From Bacillus sp. ISL-7 (GTDB lineage: Bacteria > Bacillota > Bacilli > Bacillales_B > DSM-18226), in NCBI RefSeq assembly GCF_018613065.1, contig NZ_JAGGQW010000034.1, forward strand, positions 1 to 64,000: a stretch of DNA of 64,000 nucleotides. The letters run 5' to 3'. Below the pieces are notes generated by a model. The model was not told the origin of the DNA. It worked only from the letters and a program-made list of their open reading frames with translations, and searched no databases. A program made the position numbers and the translations under genes. This document shows, piece after piece, positions 17,917 to 26,554 of this stretch. Positions within the stretch are counted from its first letter, which is position 1. Each line of letters starts with the position of its first letter.

Positions 17917-18936
17917 ATGCGCAAAAAAATATATATAGGTTCTGCACTAATCGTTGCCATTTTTTTTATCTGGGGAATGTTCTATTCATTGCCTTATTAT
18001 GTTTCAAAACCTGGAATGGCGAAAGAACTTGGACCAATCATTTTGGTTGAAGGCGGCGATAAGGATAAAGGTAATTTTATGCTTACAACAGTTAGAATGG
18101 GTAGAGCAAATATTTACTCCTATTTAGAAGCCAAGATAAGAAATTATGAAGAACTTTACCCATTAGATATGATTTTAAATAAAAAAGAAACAGAGGAAGA
18201 ATACAATGCGAGACAGCTCCATCTGATGGCTGGCTCAAAACTTAATGCAATAGAAGTTGCCTACCGTAAGGCGGGATTGCCTGTGAATTATAAATATAAG
18301 GGGATCTATGTCATGCAGGTGATTCCAGAAATGCCTGCGGAAGGAAAGCTTTCCACGGGTGACCGCATTTTTAAAGTGGATGGGCAGCAATTGCCTTCTT
18401 CGGAAAAATTTATTGATTACGTAAGCAAAAAACAAGCTGGGGATAAGGTGAAATTAACCTACTTGCGTAATAAAAGTACAAAGACTGTTACATTAAAACT
18501 TCAGCCTTTTAAAGAGAATCCTCAAAAGGTGGGGATAGGGATTTCTCTAGTGGACGATAAAGAAATAGTTGTCAAGCCAAAGGTTAAAGTAAAGACAGAT
18601 GAAATTGGGGGACCATCTGCTGGATTCATGTTTTCATTAGAAATCTATAACCAGTTAACAGAAGGAGACTTAACTAAGGGCTATCAAATTGCTGGTACCG
18701 GGACGATTGATGTGGATGGAACAGTCGGACCTATTGGAGGAATTGAACAAAAAATCGTAGCTGCTGACAAGGCTGGGGCGGAGTACTTTTTAGCTCCTAA
18801 TGAAAAAGGAATAAAGAATTCCAATTACCGGGATGCAGTTAAGACTGCAAGGGACATAAAAACCAAAATGAAGATCGTTCCAATTGATACATTTGACGAC
18901 GCAGTTAGGTATTTAGAAAAGCTAAAGGAAAAATAA
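17917..18936 (+). CDS. ylbL: PDZ and Lon-like (S16) protease YlbL
   Basis: A membrane-anchored protein (339 residues): N-terminal transmembrane helix, PDZ domain (about residues 115-205, containing VMQVIPEMPAEGKLSTGDRI), then a Lon-type serine protease domain with the Ser in DEIGGPSAGFMF and the Lys in IEQKIVAADKAGAEY. In B. subtilis YlbL is implicated in recovery from DNA damage through degradation of YneA. ATG 17917 follows GAAGGGG; it is coupled to ylbK. A terminator follows. Confidence 0.92.
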   Translation: MRKKIYIGSALIVAIFFIWGMFYSLPYYVSKPGMAKELGPIILVEGGDKDKGNFMLTTVRMGRANIYSYLEAKIRNYEELYPLDMILNKKETEEEYNARQLHLMAGSKLNAIEVAYRKAGLPVNYKYKGIYVMQVIPEMPAEGKLSTGDRIFKVDGQQLPSSEKFIDYVSKKQAGDKVKLTYLRNKSTKTVTLKLQPFKENPQKVGIGISLVDDKEIVVKPKVKVKTDEIGGPSAGFMFSLEIYNQLTEGDLTKGYQIAGTGTIDVDGTVGPIGGIEQKIVAADKAGAEYFLAPNEKGIKNSNYRDAVKTARDIKTKMKIVPIDTFDDAVRYLEKLKEK

Positions 18937-18968
18937 AAAAATGATGGTGCGTCTGCATCATCATTTTT
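18937..18968. terminator. Bidirectional terminator between ylbL and tmcAL
   Basis: AAAAATGATGGTGC / GCATCATCATTTTT stem (one G-U) with a 4-nt loop, overlapping the tmcAL stop on the minus strand. Confidence 0.9.
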
Positions 18969-20187
18969 ATTTTTCCTGTATATAAATTGGCGGTTGCTCA
19001 AATTCCTGCCGAAGCATTTTGTTTTTTAAATGACTAGGAATCCCTAGAGAATAAATCCGAGCTGCCTTAATATCAAGGTTTATTTCTTTTTCTTTAAATG
19101 AGGCTAGTTTTGAAATAAGGGGGAGACTAAGGTGAGACTTCTTCTTATTTAAGTATTCCCTGCCTATACTGGTCATTCCTAATAGTCTTAGATAAGAGGC
19201 TTTTTCCGAGTCTCTCGTCATTTCCTCCTTTTTTGTGTTTGTTAAAATATGAACACATAACCTTTGCAGCCTTGTCCATGTATATCTTTTTGTTTTAATT
19301 TGCTGCATAAATTTATGGAAGTTATCGGTTACAAGAGCTGCTGCTTGAAGTCGGTTCTCAAGTCCCTCCTCCATCTCATAAATTTCCCTGAGTTCACTGG
19401 GACTAGAATGAATCAAGCGAAATTGAAGGTAGTTCCAATAATTTTCCCATTGGTGAAATCCCTGAAATTGTTGTACATACTCTTTTAATAAAAGTTTTGT
19501 TTGCTCTGGTACATATTGATTAATTTCTGTTTGGATTGCGTTATCTGTAAAAATGGCTTTTCGAATACTCGTCGCACTGGCAATTGTTGCAGAAGCAAAA
19601 TGTTCATCGTGATAGTCAGCGTTTTTTCGAGGGATTGTCATCGGACTGACTGAACTCTTTTGTCGTTGGATTGCTTTTATGTATTCAAGTCCAAGAATAT
19701 TATTTGGTTTTGCTAAATCTAAATAATTATTTGCATTAGGCAATTGTTTAAAAGCTAAGGAAAGGGCTTTAGGATAGCTGACACCAGTATCTAAGTGCCA
19801 TTTGATGTTTTCATTAAATGAGTTTTGCTGATCTTTTAAGTAATCGATAGTTTGAATGAACGAGGATAAATCCCCACTTTCACTGCCAAAACATAGAGAG
19901 TCGCAGCCGACTGCATCTAAAATTGACACAGAACCGTTTGCGAACGTTTCCGCTTTTTGAGTAGCGAATCGATAGGGAAGCTCAAAGACTATATCTACTC
20001 CATTAAGCAATGCCATCTTGGTGCGCTGCCATTTGGAAACAAGTGCCGGTTCCCCGCGCTGTAAAAAGTTTCCACTCATTACTGCAATGACAACATCTGC
20101 CTCTGCAGCCTCCTTTGATGCTTGTAAATGAAAGGCATGTCCATTATGAAAAGGGTTGTATTCCACTATTAATCCTACAGATTTCAT
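18967..20187 (-). CDS. tmcAL: tRNA(Met) cytidine acetate ligase TmcAL (YlbM)
   Basis: Makes N4-acetylcytidine at the wobble base of elongator tRNA-Met from acetate and ATP. The 406-residue protein opens with a nucleotidyltransferase motif VEYNPFHNGH, then VIAVMSGNFLQRGEPALVSK, both diagnostic for the family. It is transcribed opposite to its neighbours, as in B. subtilis. GGGAG precedes the ATG. Acts in the cytoplasm on tRNA. Confidence 0.93.
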   Translation of the reverse strand: MKSVGLIVEYNPFHNGHAFHLQASKEAAEADVVIAVMSGNFLQRGEPALVSKWQRTKMALLNGVDIVFELPYRFATQKAETFANGSVSILDAVGCDSLCFGSESGDLSSFIQTIDYLKDQQNSFNENIKWHLDTGVSYPKALSLAFKQLPNANNYLDLAKPNNILGLEYIKAIQRQKSSVSPMTIPRKNADYHDEHFASATIASATSIRKAIFTDNAIQTEINQYVPEQTKLLLKEYVQQFQGFHQWENYWNYLQFRLIHSSPSELREIYEMEEGLENRLQAAALVTDNFHKFMQQIKTKRYTWTRLQRLCVHILTNTKKEEMTRDSEKASYLRLLGMTSIGREYLNKKKSHLSLPLISKLASFKEKEINLDIKAARIYSLGIPSHLKNKMLRQEFEQPPIYIQEK

Positions 20188-20365
20188 TTATTTTCTCCCT
20201 TTTTTTTTTAAACTACTAACATTATATCAATAATGTAAGGAAACCAATCAAATTATATGATAAGATATTAAAGATGTTTGCAAATAGCTTAACTGGTTAA
20301 ACTAGTATAGGAAACCTTTATGAGCGATTGCTTTTTATCACCTGACGGGGTGTAAAGAAAAAACA

Positions 20366-20394
20366 TTGACAAAAAATTTATCGAAGGCTATAAT
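20366..20394 (+). promoter_or_regulatory. Consensus sigma-A promoter for ylbN-rpmF
   Basis: TTGACA (20366-20371), a 17-bp spacer, TATAAT (20389-20394): exact consensus. It lies 28 bp upstream of the ylbN start, as expected for a ribosomal-protein operon. Confidence 0.92.
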
Positions 20395-20421
20395 TACCTT
20401 TGTTGCCTTGGGGTGATTCAA

Positions 20422-20949
20422 TTGAAATGGACATTAAGTCAATTACAAAAATATCGAAACAAGGATTTTATGATTGATGAGATGGTTCGTGTGGATGAGA
20501 TCAAACAAGATGATCCAACCATCCGAGAAGTTTCTCCGATGCATATTACTGGTCGGGGAGATATCGATTCAACAAAAGTGACATTCCATTTAAAAATCGA
20601 AGGTTACTTAATACTTCCTTGTTCTCGTACTTTAGTGGATGTAAAACTTCCAATTAATGTCGAAACGACTGAAACGTTCCTCTTGCAAGGTTCAGTTTAT
20701 GAAACTGAGGAGGAAGCATATCAAGTAAATAGTGATGTGATTGATGTAATGCCAATCCTTCGAGAAATTCTTTTACTTGAAGTTCCAATGCAAGTTTTTT
20801 GTGACGATGTTAATCATGAAGATGCTGCTCCACAGTCTGGCAAGGATTGGGAAGTTGTTCATGAGGAAGATCAATCTAAAAAAATGGATCCGAGACTTGC
20901 TGGTCTCGCAAAGTTTTTTGACGAAAACAATTCTTCTTCCGAATCATAA
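20422..20949 (+). CDS. ylbN: YceD/DUF177 family protein YlbN
   Basis: A 175-residue protein of the YceD (DUF177) family, linked to 23S rRNA accumulation and almost always encoded before rpmF. The core [21 protein letters not shown] holds the conserved Cys-Ser-Arg. The C-terminus, [13 protein letters not shown], is typical. TTG 20422 is chosen (start KWTLSQL...) with GGGGTGATT ahead; the GTG at 20413 overlaps that ribosome site. Confidence 0.9.
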   Translation: MKWTLSQLQKYRNKDFMIDEMVRVDEIKQDDPTIREVSPMHITGRGDIDSTKVTFHLKIEGYLILPCSRTLVDVKLPINVETTETFLLQGSVYETEEEAYQVNSDVIDVMPILREILLLEVPMQVFCDDVNHEDAAPQSGKDWEVVHEEDQSKKMDPRLAGLAKFFDENNSSSES

Positions 20950-20968
20950 TCGACAAATCTAAGAAGCA

Positions 20969-21002
20969 AAGTGAAGAACCAGAATTCCTGGCCTTCATTA
21001 CT
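20969..21002 (+). promoter_or_regulatory. Hairpin in the rpmF leader
   Basis: GTGAAG and CCAG pair with CTGG and CTTCAT around a short loop, 30-60 nt before the rpmF start. It could be an autoregulatory or stability element; no strong T-run follows. Confidence 0.35.
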
Positions 21003-21032
21003 TTCTTAATACTCTTTAAGGAGGTGGGAAGA

Positions 21033-21206
21033 ATGGCTGTACCTTTTAGAAGGACTTCTAAAACTGCAAAAAGAAAACGTCGTACTCATTTTAAATTAAA
21101 CGTACCTGGTATGGTAAGCTGCCCAAACTGTGGTGAAATGAAACTTTCACACCGCGTATGTAAAGCTTGCGGAACATACAAAGGAAAAGACGTAGTGAAC
21201 GACTAA
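21033..21206 (+). CDS. rpmF: 50S ribosomal protein L32
   Basis: A 57-residue large-subunit protein: [19 protein letters not shown] followed by a zinc ribbon with four cysteines (CPNCGE...CKACG), so it is the zinc-binding form. ATG 21033 follows AAGGAGGTGG; an ATG nine bases upstream would put that site too close. A terminator follows. Confidence 0.97.
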   Translation: MAVPFRRTSKTAKRKRRTHFKLNVPGMVSCPNCGEMKLSHRVCKACGTYKGKDVVND

Positions 21207-21224
21207 TTTTAAGGTAAGATAGAA

Positions 21225-21257
21225 AGCACAAGGGTGTTAGAGCCCTTGTGCTTTTGT
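21225..21257 (+). terminator. Terminator after rpmF
   Basis: AAGCACAAGGG / CCCTTGTGCTT, an 11-bp perfect stem with an 8-nt loop, then TT and a T-rich tail. Confidence 0.9.
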
Positions 21258-21308
21258 CGTTTTAAGAAAAATACATATTCTAAATAAGTAATGAAAGGTT
21301 GCGACAGT

Positions 21309-22070
21309 TTGTTTTATTCCATTGAAAAACAGGAAAAGGGTTATTTATTATTTACGATTAATAGAAGTGAAAAAAGAAATGCTATTAATTTTGACGTGAT
21401 GGAAGGCTTAGCTGAGGCGATAAAAAGAGCCTCTGAACCAGATATAAAGGCACTTGTGATTACTGGAAAAGACGATCGGGCTTTTTGTTCGGGAGGAGAT
21501 TTATCTGTTTTTCATAAGCTTCACACAAAGGAAGAAGCGTACCCAATGCTTTCTAAAATGGCTAATATTCTTTATTCGCTGCTAACATTAGCGGTTCCGA
21601 CCATGGCTCTCATAAATGGAACAGCGATTGGCGGCGGGTGCGAACTTGCAGCAGCTTGCGACTTTCGTATTGCACGAGAAGGTATAAAGGCAGGGTTTGT
21701 ACAAGGCAAGCAAGCGATAACAACAGGCTGGGGTGGAGGTTCAATTTTAACAGAAAAGTTCCCAGTCTCAGCTGCTATGAAGCTTTTAATGGAAGCTGAA
21801 CTGCAAACAGCGTCATATTTAAACGAAATTGGTTTTATAGATGCTTTATATAGGGGTAACTCTCTTAAGGCTTGTGAAGAATACCTTCAGAAAGTGTTAA
21901 CAAATGATCGAAGTGTGCTGAAATCCTATAAAATGCTTTGGGTTAGAAAGTGGGAGGAAACTAAACTCCGTGAAAGGATAGAGGAAGAGGTAAGAAATTG
22001 TTCCTTATTGTGGGAAAGTGATGCCCATCATCAATATGTAAAAACTTTTATAGGTAAAAACAATGAATAA
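21309..22070 (+). CDS. Enoyl-CoA hydratase/isomerase (crotonase) family protein
   Basis: A crotonase-fold acyl-CoA enzyme of about 253 residues. Oxyanion-hole segments AFCSGGDLSVFH and GTAIGGGCELAAACDFRIA are present, and the first catalytic Glu (GGGCELA) is kept, but the second, usually in a GQPE-type segment, is replaced (GFVQGKQAITTGWGGG). It is therefore unlikely to be a standard hydratase; ethylmalonyl/methylmalonyl-CoA decarboxylase-like or isomerase activity is possible. Start uncertain: TTG 21309 matches family N-termini and has AAAGG upstream; ATG 21291 has no ribosome site. Not present here in B. subtilis. Confidence 0.82.
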   Translation: MFYSIEKQEKGYLLFTINRSEKRNAINFDVMEGLAEAIKRASEPDIKALVITGKDDRAFCSGGDLSVFHKLHTKEEAYPMLSKMANILYSLLTLAVPTMALINGTAIGGGCELAAACDFRIAREGIKAGFVQGKQAITTGWGGGSILTEKFPVSAAMKLLMEAELQTASYLNEIGFIDALYRGNSLKACEEYLQKVLTNDRSVLKSYKMLWVRKWEETKLRERIEEEVRNCSLLWESDAHHQYVKTFIGKNNE

Positions 22071-22152
22071 AGATTAAAACACCGCTTTTGATTAAGTCTA
22101 TCTTTTCTAGTAGATGCATATGTATTATAAAAACACTAGGAGGGATGATTTA

Positions 22153-22782
22153 ATGTCACCAACTCGACAAGATGCATGGTCCCAAGACGAAGACTTGTTG
22201 CTTGCTGAAGTTGTGTTACGGCACATCCGTGAAGGCGGGACACAGCTGCAAGCGTTTGAGGAAGTAGGGAAGCAGCTTACGCGTACATCTGCAGCCTGTG
22301 GGTTTCGCTGGAATTCATTTGTAAGAAAACAATATAAATCAGGGATAGAGCTTGCCAAAAAGCAGCGTAAAGAGTTGAAAAAGCAGCCAGTCTCGAATGA
22401 AGTAGAGACTATTCAGGAAGCGGTTAAAGTAGAAAGCGTTCCTTCACCAAAAGGAAATGTGCCAAGCAGCACAATTACGTTTTCGGCTGTTATTCAATTT
22501 TTAGAGGGTCTCCATCAAAAAGCGCAAGTTTCATCCGATTTTGAAGCAGACAGGAAGAGGTCTTATGAAAAAATCAAAGAGTTGGAAAAGAAGGCATTCT
22601 ATTTAGCTGCAGAAAATGAAAGATTATCCAAAAATTTAAAAGCAATCGAAGAGGATTATCGATCATTAATTGAAATTATGGAAAGAGCTCGAAAAATGGT
22701 CGTCCTTCAAGATGAGGACCGACAACAAAAGGTAAAATTTCAAATGGATAAAAACGGTAACCTTGAAAGAGTAGAAAAGTAG
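22153..22782 (+). CDS. ylbO: RsfA-family transcription regulator (GerR/YlbO)
   Basis: 209 residues: an N-terminal Myb/SANT-like DNA-binding domain (RQDAWSQDEDLLLAEVVLRH, then TSAACGFRWNSFVRKQY), a linker, and a C-terminal coiled coil (about 130-190). It is in the place of B. subtilis ylbO (gerR), a sigma-E-dependent mother-cell regulator; RsfA itself is a forespore paralogue. ATG 22153 has AGGAGGG at good spacing; an earlier in-frame ATG (22114) lacks one. Confidence 0.88.
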   Translation: MSPTRQDAWSQDEDLLLAEVVLRHIREGGTQLQAFEEVGKQLTRTSAACGFRWNSFVRKQYKSGIELAKKQRKELKKQPVSNEVETIQEAVKVESVPSPKGNVPSSTITFSAVIQFLEGLHQKAQVSSDFEADRKRSYEKIKELEKKAFYLAAENERLSKNLKAIEEDYRSLIEIMERARKMVVLQDEDRQQKVKFQMDKNGNLERVEK

Positions 22783-22809
22783 AAAAAGCGGACCTAATGT
22801 CCGCTTTTT
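22783..22809. terminator. Terminator between ylbO and ylbP
   Basis: AAAAAGCGGAC / GTCCGCTTTTT, an 11-bp perfect stem with a 5-nt loop; usable in both directions. Confidence 0.92.
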
Positions 22810-22816
22810 CATTTTT

Positions 22817-23293
22817 TTAATTATGATGTTGTGGTTCGACGCCTTTAGGATACCAAACCAATGGATTTTCTCCACGGTCACGCTCCATATCATATTCTAC
22901 ATTGGCAAAGTCCATTTTTTCCCAGAAACTCCTTGATTGAACTCTAGGGTTCGTTTTAATCGGGAGACCAAAGTTCTTCGCAAATTCTACAAGCACTTTG
23001 CCATACCCCTTACTTTGATAATCAGGCAATACCTCGAGCTTCCATAGTTCTAAGTAATTTTGCGGCGGATAGAAATAGCGGTCAAATTTTGCATCAATTT
23101 GATATAAACTCATTCGTGCTACTAGTTTGTCCCCGAAATAAATTCCATAGAATGGTGAGTCGCTATTGTTATCAACCATATTTGCTTCAAGATCTTCAAG
23201 CATAGACAATTCTTGAATCCCATATTCTTTAAACTTTTTAAACTCTTCTAGTGTCTTAAAGTTTACTTTTAGTCTTTCCACTTTAATTGCCAT
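22817..23293 (-). CDS. ylbP: GNAT-family N-acetyltransferase YlbP
   Basis: A 158-residue GNAT-fold protein. The acetyl-CoA loop is seen in LEVLPDYQSKGYGKVLVEFA (the Q-x-x-G-x-G/A motif), with YFYPPQNYLELWKLEV before it and RSFWEKMDFANVEY after it. The substrate is unknown. AGGAGG precedes the ATG. Transcribed divergently from the carboxyltransferase gene. Confidence 0.88.
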   Translation of the reverse strand: MAIKVERLKVNFKTLEEFKKFKEYGIQELSMLEDLEANMVDNNSDSPFYGIYFGDKLVARMSLYQIDAKFDRYFYPPQNYLELWKLEVLPDYQSKGYGKVLVEFAKNFGLPIKTNPRVQSRSFWEKMDFANVEYDMERDRGENPLVWYPKGVEPQHHN

Positions 23294-23334
23294 AGTCGAC
23301 CTCCTAAATATGAAAACATCATAATCTTGTATAT

Positions 23335-23402
23335 ATTCATTTGTTCCTGAATAACATGATATGAAATTAATTTTGCATTATGTTATTCAGGAACAAATGA
23401 AT
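23335..23402. repeat. Perfect 23-bp inverted repeat
   Basis: The arms at 23335-23357 and 23380-23402 are exact reverse complements over 23 bp, separated by 22 nt that can add about three more pairs. No T-run on either side. It lies in the divergent gap between ylbP and the carboxyltransferase gene. Confidence 0.95.
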
Positions 23403-23531
23403 CACCTTTATTATATAACAAAAACTCAAAAAATTCTTCAAATAAGTTCAGATAGCGTTTTCAAAGATTGCAGGAAATTTAGAAAATGATGATGAAACAT
23501 ATTAACGGACGTTTTTTGAGGAGGAGAATTA

Positions 23532-25055
23532 TTGAATAATCAATTGTACGAGAACCGTAAAATAATTGAATCCGGCGGACTACCAAAATATCATGAGAAG
23601 GCTAAACAACAAAAAAAGCTCTTTGTTCGTGAGCGTCTTCAATTATTGCTTGATGAAGGAAAATACGAAGAAGATGGTAAATTTGCCAATTTTAAGGCGG
23701 GTGACCTTCCTGCAGATGGTGTCGTAACAGCGATTGGTAAAATTAAAGGTCAGACTGTCTGTGTCATGGCAAATGATTCAACAATCAAAGCAGGGTCATG
23801 GGGAGCAAGAACGGTTGAAAAAATAATCCGTATTCAAGAAGTAGCGGAGAAATTAAAAGTTCCGTTATTTTATCTGGTCGATTCAGCAGGAGCAAGAATA
23901 ACAGATCAATTAGAAATGTTTCCAAATCGACGAGGTGCTGGAAAAATTTTTTATAATCAAGTGAAGCTTTCCGGGATGATTCCCCAAGTATGTATTCTGT
24001 TTGGCCCGTCCGCTGCTGGTGGGGCTTATATCCCTGCATTTTGCGATATTGTTATTATGGTTGATCAAAATGCTTCGATGTATTTGGGATCACCACGTAT
24101 GGCAGAAAAGGTTATCGGCGAAAAGGTAACGCTTGAGGAAATGGGCGGTGCCAGGATGCATTGTTCTGTCAGCGGCTGTGGAGATGTTCTCACTTATAGT
24201 GAGGAAGATGCGATTGAATCAGCAAAAAAGTATATCAGTTTCTTTCCAAGCAGTTTTATAGAAAAACCAAAGATGACTGAAGGCGCAGCAGCGAAACAAG
24301 GCCGTGAACTAGAAGCGATCATTCCGGAAAACCAAAACGCACCGTTTGATATGTATGAATGTATTGATAGACTTGTGGACCAAGATAGCTTTTATGAAAT
24401 TAAAAAATTATTTGCCCCAGAATTGATAACGGGATTAGCTAGAATCGATGGAAGAGCTATTGGAATTATTGCTAATCAGCCAAAAGTAAAAGGCGGCGTT
24501 TTGTTTGTTGATTCCGCTGATAAAGCTGCAAAATTTATTCAGCTTTGCGATGCTTTTCATATTCCGCTATTATTTTTGGCAGATGTACCTGGTTTCATGA
24601 TCGGAACAAAGGTTGAACGTGCAGGAATTATCCGTCATGGGGCAAAATTAATTGCTGCTATGAGCTCAGCAACTGTTCCGAAAATATCGGTAATTGTTAG
24701 AAAAGCTTACGGTGCTGGACTATATGCGATGGCAGGTCCCGCTTTTGAACCTGATTGCTGCATCGCGTTGCCGACCGCACAAATTGCCGTTATGGGTCCT
24801 GAAGCCGCTGTCAATGCGGTCTATTCAAACAAAATTAATGAAATAACCGACCCGAAAGAAAAAATTGCTTTTGTCCAAGAAAAACAGAAAGAATACAAAG
24901 AGCATATCGACATTTACAAGCTTGCTTCAGAGCTTATAATCGATGAAATCGTCGCTCCGTCTGAATTACGAAATATACTTATTCAACGCTTTGCTTACTA
25001 TGAAACGAAAGAATTAAATTTCAGTGTCCGTAAGCATCCTGTTTACCCCGTATAA
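23532..25055 (+). CDS. Acyl-CoA carboxylase carboxyltransferase (beta) subunit
   Basis: The 507-residue carboxyltransferase subunit of a biotin-dependent acyl-CoA carboxylase (propionyl/methylcrotonyl type). Both crotonase-like halves are present: GPSAAGGAYIPAFCD in the N-half, and FLADVPGFMIGTKVERAGII with RKAYGAGLYAMAG in the C-half. No biotin carboxylase or BCCP gene is nearby, so partners must be elsewhere, or it serves as a decarboxylase subunit. TTG start with GAGGAGGAG upstream. Preceded by the long inverted repeat. Confidence 0.9.
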   Translation: MNNQLYENRKIIESGGLPKYHEKAKQQKKLFVRERLQLLLDEGKYEEDGKFANFKAGDLPADGVVTAIGKIKGQTVCVMANDSTIKAGSWGARTVEKIIRIQEVAEKLKVPLFYLVDSAGARITDQLEMFPNRRGAGKIFYNQVKLSGMIPQVCILFGPSAAGGAYIPAFCDIVIMVDQNASMYLGSPRMAEKVIGEKVTLEEMGGARMHCSVSGCGDVLTYSEEDAIESAKKYISFFPSSFIEKPKMTEGAAAKQGRELEAIIPENQNAPFDMYECIDRLVDQDSFYEIKKLFAPELITGLARIDGRAIGIIANQPKVKGGVLFVDSADKAAKFIQLCDAFHIPLLFLADVPGFMIGTKVERAGIIRHGAKLIAAMSSATVPKISVIVRKAYGAGLYAMAGPAFEPDCCIALPTAQIAVMGPEAAVNAVYSNKINEITDPKEKIAFVQEKQKEYKEHIDIYKLASELIIDEIVAPSELRNILIQRFAYYETKELNFSVRKHPVYPV

Positions 25056-25073
25056 TTTTATAGACCCTATTTG

Positions 25074-25100
25074 GCGGTTGTCGGATAGGGTTAATTTTTT
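25074..25100 (+). terminator. Terminator after the carboxyltransferase gene
   Basis: ACCCTAT / ATAGGGT stem, 4-nt loop region after internal GG/TT pairing, then TAATTTTTT. Shorter than its neighbours but well placed. Confidence 0.7.
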
Positions 25101-25172
25101 CTAATCTTTCTAACAAACTATCGACTGCATCTGATAAAATATGGGTAAAGATGACTAAAAAGAGGGGTTACC

Positions 25173-26075
25173 ATGAGGGTTGGAATTATAGGTGCTGGAT
25201 CAATTGGCTTATTATTTGCCGCTTATATTAGTAGGGTGTTTGAGGTTACGATATACTGCAGATCAACAGAGCAAACATCTGAGATAAATAAAAATGGAAT
25301 CGTACTAAAGAAAAAAGGAGAACAAACGATATCCTTTGTACAGGCCCTGCCAATTACAGAGTGGAAGGGAGTAGAGGATATAACAATTATCGCGGTCAAA
25401 CAGTATCATCTTTATCCAATTATTGAGAAAATAAATCAATTACCGGTAATTCCTAACAATCTATTATTTTTACAGAATGGCATGGGGCATTTAAAACAGC
25501 TTGAAACAATCCCGTTTACTAATATTTATGTGGGATCAGTGGAGCACGGAGCCCTTAAAGAAAATTCATATACTGTATCCCATAATGGTGAAGGTATAAC
25601 TAATGTTGCTGTTTTCAAGGGTGATACTACACTTTTGAGTGAATTTGTTTTTTCAGCACCAATCGAATTTCCACTTGTTCTCAAAGAGGATTACTTTCAA
25701 ATGCTGCAAAATAAATTAATTGTCAACGCAGTCATTAATCCATTAACGGCTATTCTTCAGGTTAAAAATGGCGAATTAATAAATAATCAATACTATTTTC
25801 ATGTATTAAAAAATTTATTTGCCGAAATTTCTACGGTATTAAATTTGAAAAATGCTGAAGTACATCAACTACAAATTATTGATATTTGTAAAAACACCTC
25901 CGAAAACCACTCCTCCATGCTTAGGGATATTGAAGCGAACAAAATGACAGAAATAGATGCAATCCTAGGGTATATTTTAGAAGAAGCACAATTTAAGGAA
26001 ATGACCGCACCTCAGGTTGAGAACCTTTATTATTTAATAAAAGGGAAAGAAGTGGTAAAGGAGGCGAACTCTTGA
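25173..26075 (+). CDS. panE: 2-dehydropantoate 2-reductase (PanE/YlbQ type)
   Basis: NADPH-dependent reduction of ketopantoate to pantoate in pantothenate/CoA synthesis. The 300-residue protein has an N-terminal Rossmann motif GIIGAGSIGLLFAAYIS and a C-terminal ApbA domain with the conserved Lys/Asn (QNKLIVNAVINPLTAIL). GAGGGG precedes the ATG. The family has several paralogues in bacilli, so the physiological ketopantoate reductase may be another one. It overlaps the next gene by 4 bp. Confidence 0.88.
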   Translation: MRVGIIGAGSIGLLFAAYISRVFEVTIYCRSTEQTSEINKNGIVLKKKGEQTISFVQALPITEWKGVEDITIIAVKQYHLYPIIEKINQLPVIPNNLLFLQNGMGHLKQLETIPFTNIYVGSVEHGALKENSYTVSHNGEGITNVAVFKGDTTLLSEFVFSAPIEFPLVLKEDYFQMLQNKLIVNAVINPLTAILQVKNGELINNQYYFHVLKNLFAEISTVLNLKNAEVHQLQIIDICKNTSENHSSMLRDIEANKMTEIDAILGYILEEAQFKEMTAPQVENLYYLIKGKEVVKEANS

Positions 26076-26467
26076 TTACTTTTCTATCCTCCATAATATC
26101 TATTTTATTCACTTTACCATTTTTAGGATTATTCATCGTTTTTTTTATAACAAAACTGGTGACAAAAAATACTCGAAAATCTGTCCACATGTCACTTGAT
26201 TATACAACGATTTTATTTATTATTTCCGTTCATTTTTTAATTGCTACTATTTGGGGTAAATCACTTTTTTGGTTAATAATACTAATAATGATTTTAATTG
26301 CGATGATTTTTGTATTTGTTCATTGGAAGGTAAAAGAAGAAATTGTTTTGAAAAAAGTGATGAAGGGTTTTTGGCGTTTTAATTTTATCCTTTTTCTCCT
26401 TGCATACATCACCTTAACGCTATATGGATTAATCCATCGTGCATTAATATTTACCTTTTCCAACTGA
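26072..26467 (+). CDS. DUF3397 family membrane protein
   Basis: A 131-residue protein with four hydrophobic helices and short charged loops, matching the DUF3397 family common in Bacilli before bshC. Function unknown. It starts at TTG 26072, overlapping panE by four bases (TTGA), with AAAGGAGG upstream, so it is translationally coupled. Confidence 0.78.
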   Translation: MITFLSSIISILFTLPFLGLFIVFFITKLVTKNTRKSVHMSLDYTTILFIISVHFLIATIWGKSLFWLIILIMILIAMIFVFVHWKVKEEIVLKKVMKGFWRFNFILFLLAYITLTLYGLIHRALIFTFSN

Positions 26468-26554
26468 TTTCAAGCCAAAGTTTTTTTCAAATCCGGTTGG
26501 TAGTGGTATACTCTAAAAAGAATGAATTTGGGTAATCAGAAAGGAAGTACATGA

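Noticed and set aside
22125..22358. Possible short minus-strand gene opposite ylbO
   Set aside because: Wholly antisense to the conserved DNA-binding domain of ylbO.
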